Shown one piece after another: positions 21,201 through 31,800 of a stretch of DNA of 45,987 bases. Source of the DNA: a virus; the IMG/VR virus record IMGVR_UViG_3300034105_001039, positions 1 to 45,987 of that record; one strand, 5' to 3'. Each line of letters begins with the position of its first letter. The stretch's first letter is position 1. The translations under genes and the position numbers were made by a program. Below the pieces are notes generated by a model. That model was given only the letters and a program-made list of their open reading frames with translations. It was not told the DNA's origin and searched no databases.

Positions 21201-24200
21201 GGTCAACGATTTAGGTTACGGAATTGTAGCAACTAACAATGCGGTAACAGAATTAGTTAGTATGTTTACCTATTATAATTATACCAGTTACTTTGCCAAC
21301 AATGGCGGACAACTAAGATCAACTACTGGCTCAAGCTGTAACGGTATCTACGGATTACGTGCTGTAGGATTCGATCCTAACGAAGTTCCTGACGATGTTG
21401 TATTAGGTGACGATATTGTACAGGTAATGAAAATTTACAAAAGAGATACTCTAGCAGCTAAGAATATCACAGGTGACATTAGTATCTATGTTGATCATTA
21501 CAAATTTATACCGTATAATGTTTCCGAATTAGAAATTGACTACACTCCTAACAGAGTTAGTATTATACCAGATAATTTAACAGCAGGATTAACTAATATT
21601 ACTGTGGCTAACCCCGGAATAGGGTATGCTCCAGGCGATGAATTTGAAGCCGTGGGCGGAACACTTTATGACGCATCAAGTACTAAGACCACAATTCGAG
21701 TAACAGCAATTACAGGTGGCGGTCTAACTGGGCCTATCGACACTGTTGAGATTATTGATGTTGGTACTTATCGAGGCGGCATTAGTCCAGTGGGTGCCGG
21801 AATTGGTGGAACTTTTACAACCAATACCTTAACTGGAGCTGGCTCAGGCGCAATTATAGATGCTAGTTATCTTGGCACTATTGTTACCTACACTGTCAAC
21901 ACTATTGAAAAACTTGTAGATGTTACCAATGGTGTAGGAGTGGTACCAGGTGGTACTACTGTCAGCGTTAACGTGTTAAAATTAAATCTAGCAACTTCTC
22001 AAACTGGTACTAGCGGTGAAGGTGTAAATTTACTAGCATCGTTAAATGATGGTCAAACTATAATTGTTCGTGGACGCAGACAATTTAGATTTGAAGGCGT
22101 TGCCGACACTAGTCCAACTCGTCCAAGTACGTCTATTACTTTTTCCGACACCTACGAAGATTATACCAGTTATAATAGTATTACCTATTCAACTACCAGC
22201 ATCAACGGTACGTTGCCTGCAAACGAAGCAATTATAGAGTTCAATACTGGGTTCGATACTGTGCTGATGCAGACCAATCCAGTCAGCATGAGTGGTGGCT
22301 ACGGTTCCACTCCGGGCGATATTAAAATAGCTATCATCGCATTATCACCGCAGAGTGCAAACAGATTAGATTTTGGAAATATGATATTTGGCTGGGCTGG
22401 ACGAATTCATCGAGTAACAAACTATGTAGCAGCAGCTGGTCCAATACCGGCACACATTGAATTTGCCACAATAGCCTATGGTGACGGCAGTGTTATTTCA
22501 GCGCCAGGAGTTGGACTTGCTTCAGCTATACCCATTGTAAGAACCACTGTTCTAAGAGCAGGGTTGATAGAAAATAGCCCAGCTGCTATTACTGTGAATA
22601 TTAGTACATGTCGAGCCAGTGGCCACGACTTCTTAGATATCGGAACTGGCGGCTATAACACCACTAACTATCCAAATAATGTATTTGGTGGGCCTACTTT
22701 ACAGCCAGCTGGTATTGCACAAGAAGTAGTCGAAGCCAACGGCGGTCGAGTCTATTATATGAGTACTGATCAAAACGGTGTATTCCGTGTAGGTCAATAT
22801 TTTTCTGTGGATCAAGGAACTGGTACTGTAAGTTTTTCAGCTAGTATTGCACTGAGTGATTTAGATGGCCTAGGTTTTAAACGTGGCGGCTCTGTTGTAA
22901 AAGAATTCTCAACTGATACTACCATGGCAGATAATGATCCTGCTAGTGCTACAACGGAATATGCCGTTAGAGAATATATAGGTAAGCGTTTAGGTATTGA
23001 TCATGATGGTAACTTTATAGCTGACGGATTAAGAATACCAGCTGCCAGCGGATTCTTACCAGTAAACATAGTAGGTGCAAGCAATCCTACAATGGCGGCT
23101 ACACTTAACATGGATGGTAACTTTATTATCAGTGTACACGATCCAGTAGACAGTGGTGATGCTGTAAATAAATCATGGCTAGATAGTGAGATAGCAGCTG
23201 TTGATTCTTTATATAAATTAAAAGATGTTAACTTAATGACCCCTAGTGCAGGAGATATTGCTGCATTTACAGGAGCAGGTAGCCATGTAATTAGTACTAG
23301 CCTAAGTGGTGACATTGGAGGCACATTTACCAGTGCCAATGTATCTACATTGACTGCAAATTATGCGTCATCGGGCGCTATTAGTACTGTCACTGTATTA
23401 GACATAACTGGATTTCCAAGTTCTGGATTTATAAAAATTAATAGCGAAGTATTTTCATATTCCGGAACTACTCCTGTATCAAATAGATTTGACGGAGTAG
23501 TGAGAGAGAAATTCTTAACTGTTGGACAAGCACACAGTATTGGTAATACAGTTACGGGCTTAGACAATAGCAGTATTAATTTACAAATACAACCAGATGT
23601 GATTGTCAACGCAGACGTTAATTCAGCAGCGGCCATTGATCAAAGTAAACTGGCAATGACCATTGCCACTACTAGGACAAGTGCTCCAACTGGCACTGCC
23701 GCTGCTAAACAGGCGGCAAGTGGTCTAGCTAGTTTTGACGAAGATAACTTTGAAATTACAGATGGATTTGTTGGTATTAAAAATGGTGGTGTTGCCTATG
23801 CTGAGTTAGCTGACATTGCCAATGGAAAGATTCTTGGTAACTTTACTGGCGCTGCAACTTATCCTAGAGAAGTTAGCACTACTGACATTGTGCAAGACGG
23901 TATAGATACATTGTTCAGCAGTATAGATGCCAAAGCCAATGTTATGACTCGTCGATACAATAGTCTAATACCGGGTGCAGGCGGAACTGGATTTAGTATT
24001 AATCCAGGTTCGGTGGCTGCTTCGGGTAGTGGAACAGTTACAAATGTTCCAGTAACTTCTGTATCAGGTGGCGGCAATGGCGCACAGGTAACTGTTGGCT
24101 ATGCTGGCGGTGCATATACTGGTATTATTGTAACTTACGGAGGCACTAACTATGCTGAAGGCGATCAGTTGATCATTAAAGGTTCGTTACTAACTGGTGT

Positions 24201-25017
24201 AGACACTACAAATGATCTACTGTTTACTGTGGATACAGCTGGAACTAATATTGATACTGAAGTTTACTTAGGAATTGCAACAGTAAGTCAGACAGCAGAA
24301 GCAGACAGTATTGTAAGAACTGATGGTCTACGTAACCTAGGTAACACTGCTAACAAATTTAATAATGTATATGCTGCTACCTTTATTGGAGCATTAACTG
24401 GTAATGCCAGTTCTGCTACCAACGCTACTAATTTAGTTGGATCAACTATAGGCAGTATACCTTATCAAAGTGCTGCAAATATCACAACCTTGCTAACTCC
24501 AGGCGACTCTGGTAGATATTTAAAATCGCAAGGTATTGGACTGCCGCCAGTATGGAATGACATTGTGATTCCAGACGGTGATGCTAACACGTTGACTGGT
24601 ACTACATTAGCAAGTACTGTGGTAAATTCTAGTTTAACCAGTGTTGGTACACTAACTGGGCTAACGGTCAATGGATTAGTTGCCGTTAGTGTTGACAACA
24701 CTGTTGCTGCTACAGGAAATAGTCAGGTAACAGCTACAATATTAGAAGCAAACATTAATATTGTAACTACAGGCACTGCAGGTACTCCGGGGGTTAGATT
24801 ACCGGATGCAGTTGCAGGATACAAAATTGTTATTAGAAATAACACCGCTGCTCCTATACTGGTGTATCCAGGAGTTGATGCTATAATTGCCGACGGCGGA
24901 CAAAATGATCCAGGAGCAGAATTACCCATTGGTGCAGCACTTGAATACTTCTGTACCGAAAGTGCGGTTGCAACTGTTGGCGGCCAATGGTATACACTCA
25001 ACGCTACATACGGTTAA
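18229..25017 (+). CDS. Giant virion structural protein (fibre/baseplate-associated), 2262 aa
   Basis: The first about 40 residues (MARQNVDIGVQGNDGTGDSI, then RESFRKVNDNF) form a motif shared with the proteins at 25032 and 35978 and probably anchor them to the virion. From about residue 353 comes SGKDDQDEVPEDKRGRAFAY and later RDTGLIVDALVYDIKYGGN, blocks common in large structural proteins of T4-like cyanophages. VETGVYYEQYPIKVPTNVS (about 675) suggests a beta-helix. The second half is Gly/Thr/Ser/Asn-rich beta repeat, including YAEGDQLIIKGSLLTG and a C-terminal IVIRNNTAAPILVYPGVDA module like those ending many fibres. No catalytic motif seen. It opens the late tail cassette behind iscA. Role: tail fibre or baseplate periphery, inferred. 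Confidence 0.85.
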   Translation: MARQNVDIGVQGNDGTGDSIRESFRKVNDNFIQLFSIFGAGDTISFKDLDDTPNTYGVDQVIVSNSDGDGLLAKDLVGGEGIAVDHSDENEIRIISTGGKVGNDIKPQLGGHLNGQLFSIGNLAEPTDETADSFNSLHDTDITADQLVITKGFADQRYLQASGGPGTGSQIRVRDEPLTVNEYTIEIDAWNSGYAQIPDHGFNSGSNGISFVYNITGTAPATGLTSGTTYYLRYLDKNRLSVHETREDAISGDARIIVNDPVVVPSTAPGIETFVDASFDPELSGNWVSNEALPRKSIVRRQGDTMDGTLYLSDHPGEFAGQGSPNGPDDLQAATKFYVDSSSFASQTNLFVATSGKDDQDEVPEDKRGRAFAYAYATVNAACVRAEEIINNSQREPGPYRQVLTYDGGTNNCYLNTVAVGLGSTRTLNVYSTVLGVDQTKDAANKDLREGSIIRGLRSGATGLVLSYDGIVVPNSVYQIELLHNRTDLVYFQSDYSYASERLELNRNFIVYEVTEFIKAKYPSLEFDQVKSRRDTGLIVDALVYDIKYGGNIKSIKAARAFWNGLVSALSVTERAPCIDGINYINLLAQSIIDNSLIPTVTLPDTFLVRKRSVQVQNVSGTVGEAGSDTLILQLVSSISEIVEYGVDGNSTLLEFIPGETLEFGQPVPETQITIRVETGVYYEQYPIKVPTNVSIKGDEFRRVIIRPAPGISTSKWANMFFYRDDEFDGLVRSYDLTGVSSSGTTVTVSDTVGLESDMFVFVTSGTGSIPEDTKILAVTGANTFTISHVPTVALSGATIRVLNNSGLAPVGNNFGYHYLSNPALSTSAPKDNKHMDVFLLNDGTILRNITGQGHGGFMCVLDPEGQIQTKSPYFQTNTSLSGSINRQRFAGGQYIDGFAGNLPATIVGKISTTELQLGGLTVRQPLIPTSFVINGTRYQINEVNNYNKPAGTCTVTLDLSTPYIPAWTSVIDIVIETAGNRSMLSNDFTQVNDLGYGIVATNNAVTELVSMFTYYNYTSYFANNGGQLRSTTGSSCNGIYGLRAVGFDPNEVPDDVVLGDDIVQVMKIYKRDTLAAKNITGDISIYVDHYKFIPYNVSELEIDYTPNRVSIIPDNLTAGLTNITVANPGIGYAPGDEFEAVGGTLYDASSTKTTIRVTAITGGGLTGPIDTVEIIDVGTYRGGISPVGAGIGGTFTTNTLTGAGSGAIIDASYLGTIVTYTVNTIEKLVDVTNGVGVVPGGTTVSVNVLKLNLATSQTGTSGEGVNLLASLNDGQTIIVRGRRQFRFEGVADTSPTRPSTSITFSDTYEDYTSYNSITYSTTSINGTLPANEAIIEFNTGFDTVLMQTNPVSMSGGYGSTPGDIKIAIIALSPQSANRLDFGNMIFGWAGRIHRVTNYVAAAGPIPAHIEFATIAYGDGSVISAPGVGLASAIPIVRTTVLRAGLIENSPAAITVNISTCRASGHDFLDIGTGGYNTTNYPNNVFGGPTLQPAGIAQEVVEANGGRVYYMSTDQNGVFRVGQYFSVDQGTGTVSFSASIALSDLDGLGFKRGGSVVKEFSTDTTMADNDPASATTEYAVREYIGKRLGIDHDGNFIADGLRIPAASGFLPVNIVGASNPTMAATLNMDGNFIISVHDPVDSGDAVNKSWLDSEIAAVDSLYKLKDVNLMTPSAGDIAAFTGAGSHVISTSLSGDIGGTFTSANVSTLTANYASSGAISTVTVLDITGFPSSGFIKINSEVFSYSGTTPVSNRFDGVVREKFLTVGQAHSIGNTVTGLDNSSINLQIQPDVIVNADVNSAAAIDQSKLAMTIATTRTSAPTGTAAAKQAASGLASFDEDNFEITDGFVGIKNGGVAYAELADIANGKILGNFTGAATYPREVSTTDIVQDGIDTLFSSIDAKANVMTRRYNSLIPGAGGTGFSINPGSVAASGSGTVTNVPVTSVSGGGNGAQVTVGYAGGAYTGIIVTYGGTNYAEGDQLIIKGSLLTGVDTTNDLLFTVDTAGTNIDTEVYLGIATVSQTAEADSIVRTDGLRNLGNTANKFNNVYAATFIGALTGNASSATNATNLVGSTIGSIPYQSAANITTLLTPGDSGRYLKSQGIGLPPVWNDIVIPDGDANTLTGTTLASTVVNSSLTSVGTLTGLTVNGLVAVSVDNTVAATGNSQVTATILEANINIVTTGTAGTPGVRLPDAVAGYKIVIRNNTAAPILVYPGVDAIIADGGQNDPGAELPIGAALEYFCTESAVATVGGQWYTLNATYG

Positions 25018-25031
25018 AATAGGAGCAACCA

Positions 25032-28000
25032 ATGGCAAAACAATTAATCAATTTAGGTCAAGCAGATAGGGGCAACGGCGATCCGTTACGCACAGCTTTT
25101 GACAAAGTAAACGATAACTTTACTGAACTGTATAGCAGTGTAATTGCATCCGGAGTAGCTAGTACGTCAGCAAGCCCACCCTTATCGCCTAGCGTAGGTG
25201 ACTTATGGTGGGACACAAATGATGGTAATCTATATGTTTATTATTCAAGTGCTTGGGCAAGTGCAAATTCAGGAACACAAGGGCCGCAAGGTACTATTGG
25301 ACCGCAAGGTACTATTGGGCCTGCTGGCCCTAGGGGACTTAAGGGCGATACAGGAGACATTGGGCCTCGCGGTTATACAGGAGAAACTGGTTCGCAAGGT
25401 AATATCGGTCCACGTGGTGTTAAAGGCGATACAGGAGAAACTGGAATACAGGGACCTGCAGGTCTTGATGGTGCCGATGGCGCACAAGGACCACAAGGTG
25501 TTCGTGGTATCAAAGGAGATGATGGCGCACAAGGACCACAAGGTATTCGTGGACTTAAAGGTGATGATGGCGCACAAGGACCACAAGGGCTACGTGGTCT
25601 AAGAGGAGATACTGGTGCTCAAGGTATACAAGGCATACAGGGAGTACAAGGACCTACAGGGTCAGCTGGCACAAATGGAACGAATGGAACCAATGGAACC
25701 AACGGAACTAATGGCGCACAAGGACTAAAAGGCGATCAAGGCGATCCAGGAACACAAGTACAGTTTTCTTTAACTGCACCAAATCCACTTACAGAAGGTA
25801 ATGTCTGGTGGAACATGAATGACGGCAACCTGTATGTTCACTACAACAATCAGTGGGTCAGTGCTGTTAGTATTACTGGTCTTAATTCAACTAACGAACT
25901 GGTCAACGGTACAAAAACAGTTAGCCTTGGTACTGATGGTGCGTTAACATTGCCAGACTCGGCAACTGTAGCAGTTGGTGATATCGGTGTGTTGCAAGAT
26001 TTAGAACTCGCCTATGATACTAGTAGAGAACAGTTGAACGCGGCATTTGCGGCAGACAGCTATGAAGGCGATGGCTCTCCAGCAGGACCAAACTCTTACA
26101 ATGCATTGCTATTATCTACTGATCCTGCTATACGACCAGAATGGATACCGCTTGCTCAATCAGTACGAACCGCATGGTTGGCATTAGGGTCAGCACTAGA
26201 ACCAATCTACTTAGATATTCAAGTAGCAGGATATACTTGGAATTTTAGTAATGCTGGCGATTTATCTGTTCCCGGAAACAAAGCCATTAAGGGATTTGAC
26301 AACCTACAACTAAACGTAGATGGTGGTGGTGGGAAAACCGCAGTCGTTGAGATTGATGGCTACAATAGTAAGGTACTGATAAAAACCACAACCCCTGGTG
26401 CTGGCATATCTGACGACGCTTGGACTTTTGGTGACGCTGGTGAATTAACATTACCAGTGGGCGGTGTTATTCAAACGTTAACAACTCCAGAAGTTGGTAC
26501 TAGACTTACCGATATTCCAGGATGGATTCGTGCAGACATCAACGCTAAGACAGCTGGGTTCTGGATGGATACTACTCCACAAAGTTTGAAAGACGCCATG
26601 GATGCCACAGGCCTAGTTGACTGGCAATTTAATCCTGACGGCTCTGCCGATTACTACACAGTACTTGCCGCTGAATATGTAGAAGGCAACACAATTTTAG
26701 AATTAACATTTGATGCTAACCTTCCTCTAGAATCAGCACCATATTCAGTTACAAGTCCAAGTTATTCAACAAGAACAAGTAGCAACATCAGTATACTTGC
26801 CAATGAGAATGAGTGGACCTTTGACACAGATGGTCAGTTAACTGTTCCTGGAGCAATTCGTAAAGATGGTTCGTTATATTTGAATAGTGGCGGCGACACA
26901 AATTCCGCAACAGTTTTAGTGGACGGTCAAAACGGTAGTATAATTTTAAGAACTAATGACGGAACTAGTTTTAAGAGTTGGGCACTTTATGTTGACGGTG
27001 AGACCGTGTTCCCAAATAGATTAAATTTTTCAGATGGTTCTAATTACCACAACAGCAGACTAACAGGTGCTGTTGACAGTGACTTAGCGTTAGAAGTCAA
27101 ACATATAACCGCAGTTTCTGCTGTTGAGTCAGTGGGTGATGCTATAGGTGGAATGTTTAGTACAGACATAACAACTGACGATGACATTACAGTAGTTGGA
27201 GCTGGTTGGCAATTAAATGCTGGCACCGAACTTGCTCCAGAGTGGATACCAGTGTTTGAAGGCATTGAGAGCAATCCAGGTGTATACAACATTCTTATAG
27301 CACAAATAGATTTACCGGCAGGATTTGAGTTTGTACAGGGATCTACATATACCTTTAGAAATCCCACACCAGTATCAAAAGTATGGACTATCAACAGTCA
27401 AAACGGTACACTGATAGCACCGGGCAATGCAATCCTAAGCAATGAAACAGCACCGTTAGGTGGTGGTGCAACTTATAGAGACTTCAGCATTGAACTACCT
27501 ACACCAGATGAGTCGAATGAAAAACGTTGGACGTTTAGCAATGATGGTGCATTGACATTCCCAGATAGCACAGTTCAAACTACGGCATGGACTGGCAGTG
27601 TAAATAGTTTAGTCAACGGTGTTCACACAGCGACTCTTGATAATTACGGACACTTAGTATTATCTCAAGGCAATATAGAGGGTACTACCGGTGTTGGGAT
27701 TTGGGCCAATGATCCTGCCCAACCAGATTATCCAGTCGTATGGGCATTTGACAACATCGAAGAGGGCACCGGCAATCCAACTCATAGAAAGGGTATTATA
27801 CAACTGCCCTTTCTACAGCTGATTGAATCGTGGCATAATAATATACGTCTAACTAATCCAGGCCTCAGTAGCATTACAATGTCTGGCGATGTTGTTATTC
27901 GCGCAAAACAGCAGGCGGACGGTGACTATAAGACTTGGGGATTTGGCACGGATGGTACATTAACACTACCAGGTGGTAGTGCCATAGGTTATACACCTTC

Positions 28001-28802
28001 TGTCAGTACCGATATCACAGTCAATAATAAAAAATGGGCGTTTGATGTAAACGGCACATTAACAGTACCAGGTAATATTAGCGCCGAAGTAGGCAAAAAT
28101 CTAAGCATTAAAACTAAATCAGTTACTGATATAGCAATCGAATTCGCTGGGTCAGGATACCCTTCATTAGGTGGACTATTTGCCACTACAGGCGGCAGCG
28201 GTACAGGAATGACAGTACAGGTGTATGGCCCCAGCGGCAGTCTTGAGGCTGTAAGTATAGGCAATCCAGGATCAGGATACCTAGACGGCGATGTTGTTGA
28301 TGTAGTAGGAGGTAACGGTACTGTTAGAGTCCGTATAACTCAAGGCAATTGGACCTTTGGTACAGATGGTGGTTTAACATTCTTAGATAATACTGTACAA
28401 ACTACGGCATACCCAGGTATTACTAATACCCACGAGAATTCTAATACTATTGCTGTAGGCGACAATATTGCGGTCAGAGATCATCTAGCAGTAAGAGTAA
28501 CTAATAATAACGATACATTAGACGTGGAAATAAAGTATAGCAATCCGGATGTCCAAGCAGTGATAAGTGTTTTTACTATGTATCCTGTGGCTGCAAATCT
28601 ATATACAGGAAGAACTGTAAAATCAGCAAATAATACAACCTGGGATCTTGTTGGCAATTTTCCAATGGCCGGTGATAGTCTTGGATTTACACTTACAGAC
28701 CACAGCTTCTTCAAGATTTATAAGGTTACTTTAGTGGCACATATGATGCCAGGTGTTGAGGCCGCAGGCGAAGCATTATGCGTTATCGAAGAATTGAAAT
28801 AA
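25032..28802 (+). CDS. Collagen-like tail fibre protein, 1256 aa
   Basis: AGGAG precedes the ATG. Order of parts: anchor motif (LINLGQADRGNGDPLRTAF, then DKVNDNF; about 3-33); a DLWWDTNDGNLYVYY module (about 57-80); a collagen-type Gly-x-y region (about 82-241) with GPQG, KGDTG and (NGT)n repeats; a second NVWWNMNDGNLYVHY module (about 257-280). A long beta part follows, carrying at least seven repeats of the form W-x-F-x3-G-x-L-T-[LVF]-P or -D (e.g. WTFGDAGELTLP, WTFDTDGQLTVP, WGFGTDGTLTLPGG). The C-terminal end (VTLVAHMMPGVEAAGEALCVI) resembles a trimerising or receptor-binding tip. Probably a homotrimeric fibre shaft with triple helix. Receptor unknown. Confidence 0.88.
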   Translation: MAKQLINLGQADRGNGDPLRTAFDKVNDNFTELYSSVIASGVASTSASPPLSPSVGDLWWDTNDGNLYVYYSSAWASANSGTQGPQGTIGPQGTIGPAGPRGLKGDTGDIGPRGYTGETGSQGNIGPRGVKGDTGETGIQGPAGLDGADGAQGPQGVRGIKGDDGAQGPQGIRGLKGDDGAQGPQGLRGLRGDTGAQGIQGIQGVQGPTGSAGTNGTNGTNGTNGTNGAQGLKGDQGDPGTQVQFSLTAPNPLTEGNVWWNMNDGNLYVHYNNQWVSAVSITGLNSTNELVNGTKTVSLGTDGALTLPDSATVAVGDIGVLQDLELAYDTSREQLNAAFAADSYEGDGSPAGPNSYNALLLSTDPAIRPEWIPLAQSVRTAWLALGSALEPIYLDIQVAGYTWNFSNAGDLSVPGNKAIKGFDNLQLNVDGGGGKTAVVEIDGYNSKVLIKTTTPGAGISDDAWTFGDAGELTLPVGGVIQTLTTPEVGTRLTDIPGWIRADINAKTAGFWMDTTPQSLKDAMDATGLVDWQFNPDGSADYYTVLAAEYVEGNTILELTFDANLPLESAPYSVTSPSYSTRTSSNISILANENEWTFDTDGQLTVPGAIRKDGSLYLNSGGDTNSATVLVDGQNGSIILRTNDGTSFKSWALYVDGETVFPNRLNFSDGSNYHNSRLTGAVDSDLALEVKHITAVSAVESVGDAIGGMFSTDITTDDDITVVGAGWQLNAGTELAPEWIPVFEGIESNPGVYNILIAQIDLPAGFEFVQGSTYTFRNPTPVSKVWTINSQNGTLIAPGNAILSNETAPLGGGATYRDFSIELPTPDESNEKRWTFSNDGALTFPDSTVQTTAWTGSVNSLVNGVHTATLDNYGHLVLSQGNIEGTTGVGIWANDPAQPDYPVVWAFDNIEEGTGNPTHRKGIIQLPFLQLIESWHNNIRLTNPGLSSITMSGDVVIRAKQQADGDYKTWGFGTDGTLTLPGGSAIGYTPSVSTDITVNNKKWAFDVNGTLTVPGNISAEVGKNLSIKTKSVTDIAIEFAGSGYPSLGGLFATTGGSGTGMTVQVYGPSGSLEAVSIGNPGSGYLDGDVVDVVGGNGTVRVRITQGNWTFGTDGGLTFLDNTVQTTAYPGITNTHENSNTIAVGDNIAVRDHLAVRVTNNNDTLDVEIKYSNPDVQAVISVFTMYPVAANLYTGRTVKSANNTTWDLVGNFPMAGDSLGFTLTDHSFFKIYKVTLVAHMMPGVEAAGEALCVIEELK
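25476..25610 (+). repeat. 45-bp tandem repeat, three units (collagen-like coding)
   Basis: GATGGCGCACAAGGACCACA recurs at 25476, 25521 and 25566, exactly 45 bases apart. Each unit encodes DGAQGPQGxRGxKGD or a close variant. The near-identity at DNA level implies recent duplication and a possible site for length changes by recombination. Confidence 0.85.
25673..25714 (+). repeat. 9-bp repeats encoding (NGT)n
   Basis: Four to five near-identical copies of AATGGAACN encode NGTNGTNGTNGTNG in the last part of the collagen-like region. A short array prone to copy-number change. Confidence 0.75.
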
Positions 28803-28803
28803 G

Positions 28804-28811
28804 ATTAAATA
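28804..28811 (+). promoter_or_regulatory. Late promoter-like ATTAAATA
   Basis: Lies just after the stop of the collagen-like fibre gene and 20 bases before ATG 28832, with a weak AGGA between. Confidence 0.5.
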
Positions 28812-28831
28812 CACGAATAGGATAAAATATT

Positions 28832-31800
28832 ATGACAGCGATTACATTTCCAACAGATCCAGCTAACAATGAATTATATACAGCACCTAATGGGACTGTT
28901 TATATCTGGGACGGTGAAAAGTGGGTGGTTAACTCTACCATATACACTGGCCCAGCACTTGAAAATCTATCCCAGGATCGTGTTGCACCCATGTTTGTCA
29001 ATGGCGTCAACACTGGGATTACATTCGCATACAACGCAACTACAAACGTAATGACTACAAGTGTTGCTGATAGTGACAGATTAGTTAACGGTGCTCACAC
29101 AGTGAGCCTTGGTGCAAATGGTGTACTAACATTGCCAAATGGTAGTATTATCAATGGTAGTACTATTAGAGGTGTTGCCGGTACTGGAGAATTAAACTAT
29201 ACAGGTATTACCATTGGTCCTAACAGTAATGATGCTGAAAAGACATGGATGTGGGTCGATCATGCTAATGCATATATTAGTACTGATAACTCTGCAAACA
29301 CATGGACATTTAACGATGCTGGTGCGTTAACATTCCCCCAAGGCACCACAATTGCCACCGCTGACGGAACAGATGCATTTATCATAGACGGTGCTGTTGA
29401 CAAAGATATTCAAATATATACCTACAGTGGTCCTACTCCTACTGCTCACGGTTGGACGTTTGGCGCAGATGGTGATTTAACATTACCGGTAGGCGGCGAT
29501 ATTAAAGACAGCGCAGGTAACTCTGTATTAGGAGGCGGCGAAGGATTGCCCACAGTCACAGTACCAGCAGAGACTGGCACAGACTACAAGGGACTACAAG
29601 TTTCCTACGGTGGTTTCCATACTAACACCGGTCAAAGTAGCACACGAAATGTTACCAAAGTGGTCATACACAAACCAGCGGCCACAACTACCACTATCAC
29701 AGATGACAGTGACGATGATTTCTTCCAAGTGTCAGGTGTAGGCTCTAGTGATATACTGGCAATGTTTGTCATCATAGGCGATGTCAACGGAGAGAAACCA
29801 CTTAGCGACATTACAGCATTTGCCGAAGAAGTTATAGATACTGTGATCTTGTTTGAAGGGACAGAAGGCGAATTCCGCACAGTGGATCAAATGAAGGCAG
29901 CATTTGACGCTGCCTACGCAGACCTAGTCACAGCAGTGGGCGGCGTAGCCACTAACTTTGAATTCTTTGAAAATAATATAAACGTACTCAATGCTGGCCC
30001 AACTACAGTTAGAGAAGGTAGTGGTGCGATATTTGAGATTCAAGACTTAGGCGATGGCACTTACAACAGTTCTGATGTGATAAGTGGTGGCATTAACTAT
30101 CTACCAGGACACAAGATCAAGATTTTAGGTAGTGCATTAGGTGGCGTTGACGGTGTTAACGACTGTATCATAACTGTAACCAGCGTTGATTCAGAAGGGA
30201 TATCGGGGCGGAGTGTAGAAGGCGTAGCAGCGGGTACTGAATTTCTTACTTACGGACCAGTCACTGGCACCAACTATAATGTAGGTAGCGGATTTAGCGT
30301 GGCCGTTGTATACAAATATGAAACTTATGTCGGCATAAGCAGTTACGGAACTAACTATGTAGTAGGTGATGTGATAACCTTGCTGGGAGCCAACATTACT
30401 GGCGGTACAACACCAGCCAACAACATTACTATAACAGTTAACAGCATTGGAGGCCTCGGCGAAGCATATGGCAGTACCAGTTCAGGAACTGCTCCAGTAG
30501 TATGGAGAAACAACAATATCAGCGATGGTGGAGAAGATGAATACGACAGCGGCAACTATATCAACAGTTCATACCTAAATGAGATTGCCTATAACGGTGG
30601 AAATACTGTAGTCGACGGTGCAGCAGCATTTGGCACAGGATCATCATATAGTTTTGTTTACCGAGACAGTATATTTGGATTGTTTGTTACCGGCAACTCA
30701 AGTACTACTATTGGTACTAGTGGTAGCGGTCCAGACTCTGGCAGCGCAATAATCAGCGGTAATATCTATGGACCAAACATAGCCGCTCAGACTTTTGACA
30801 ATGCGGTGTCACATATCAACATCATAGGTGATCCATACGCAGGTCCGTTGATAACATTTACTAGAACCGACTACGGTGACGAAATTGACGAGATCAGCGA
30901 AGGACTACACATCACTAAAGACGATCAAGGTTGGCTGTATAACGCATTAGAAGATGAAGAGCACGGTACTAATACTCCCACAGGCAGTTTATGGAACAAC
31001 GACGGCTGGGATGATTTCAGCAATGTTGAGTCAAGAACATACAGACCATTAGAAAGCATCTGGGGCGGAAACTTTGCCAACATACCAGGCGCCAAGATGA
31101 TTATGCTTGATACCACCACTGACAAATATTGGGCCATAGAGTTTTTAAGTTGGACCAATAACAATCAAGGTGGCGGTGCTAGTTATACTCGTCAAGAGTT
31201 GGATCTAGATAGCCTAGTGAACGGTATCAGATTCTCTGACGGTACACGACTAACTTCTGCAGAAGGTATAGGCCGTGTTAAACTTCGTTCGCCAGGCGAA
31301 CGCAGAATTGAAGAAGTATATGGCTACAAGCAAGTTAGTGTGACTTCGAGAACAACAGACGACACAGTTACAACTACAGTATTCAGTAATAATTCAAATA
31401 ATACTGGTTATGTTGGTCTCAGTGCTGTAGGTGCAGCACGTGATGCTCTTATAGCATTAGCGAGCGGCAATGTTTATTATCGTGTACAGGTTTCGTTAAA
31501 CGAAGACGATTGGGCTACTGGAAGGGCCACCAGCTGGGGCAACGATAATGTAACCATTTACTTTGACAACGGCGTTAGATTGGCTGTTGCCCAAGGTGAC
31601 ACAGTTTACTATAGAATCCTTACAGGCGGTGCGCCGGTGACTTGGTGGGATAAAGACGACTTACCTAGTGGCAGTAGCAACTTCCGAGGTGCCGTTATCA
31701 AATATCACGCTTACACCGGTGATGCTACTTGGATAGGAACCATACACATAGTAGATGACGATGGTGAAGAACATATTACTCACACCGAAGTACAAAGTGG

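Noticed and set aside
25269-25586. 105-aa minus-strand frame over the collagen-like region
   Set aside because: Repeats are just the complement of the Gly-x-y codons; no ribosome binding site, no promoter.
27044-27394. Minus-strand frames of 80-130 aa in the fibre genes (also 33094-33486, 34600-34932, 36952-37314)
   Set aside because: Long antisense frames are expected opposite Thr/Ser/Gly/Asn-rich fibre codons; none has a ribosome binding site or family-like sequence.
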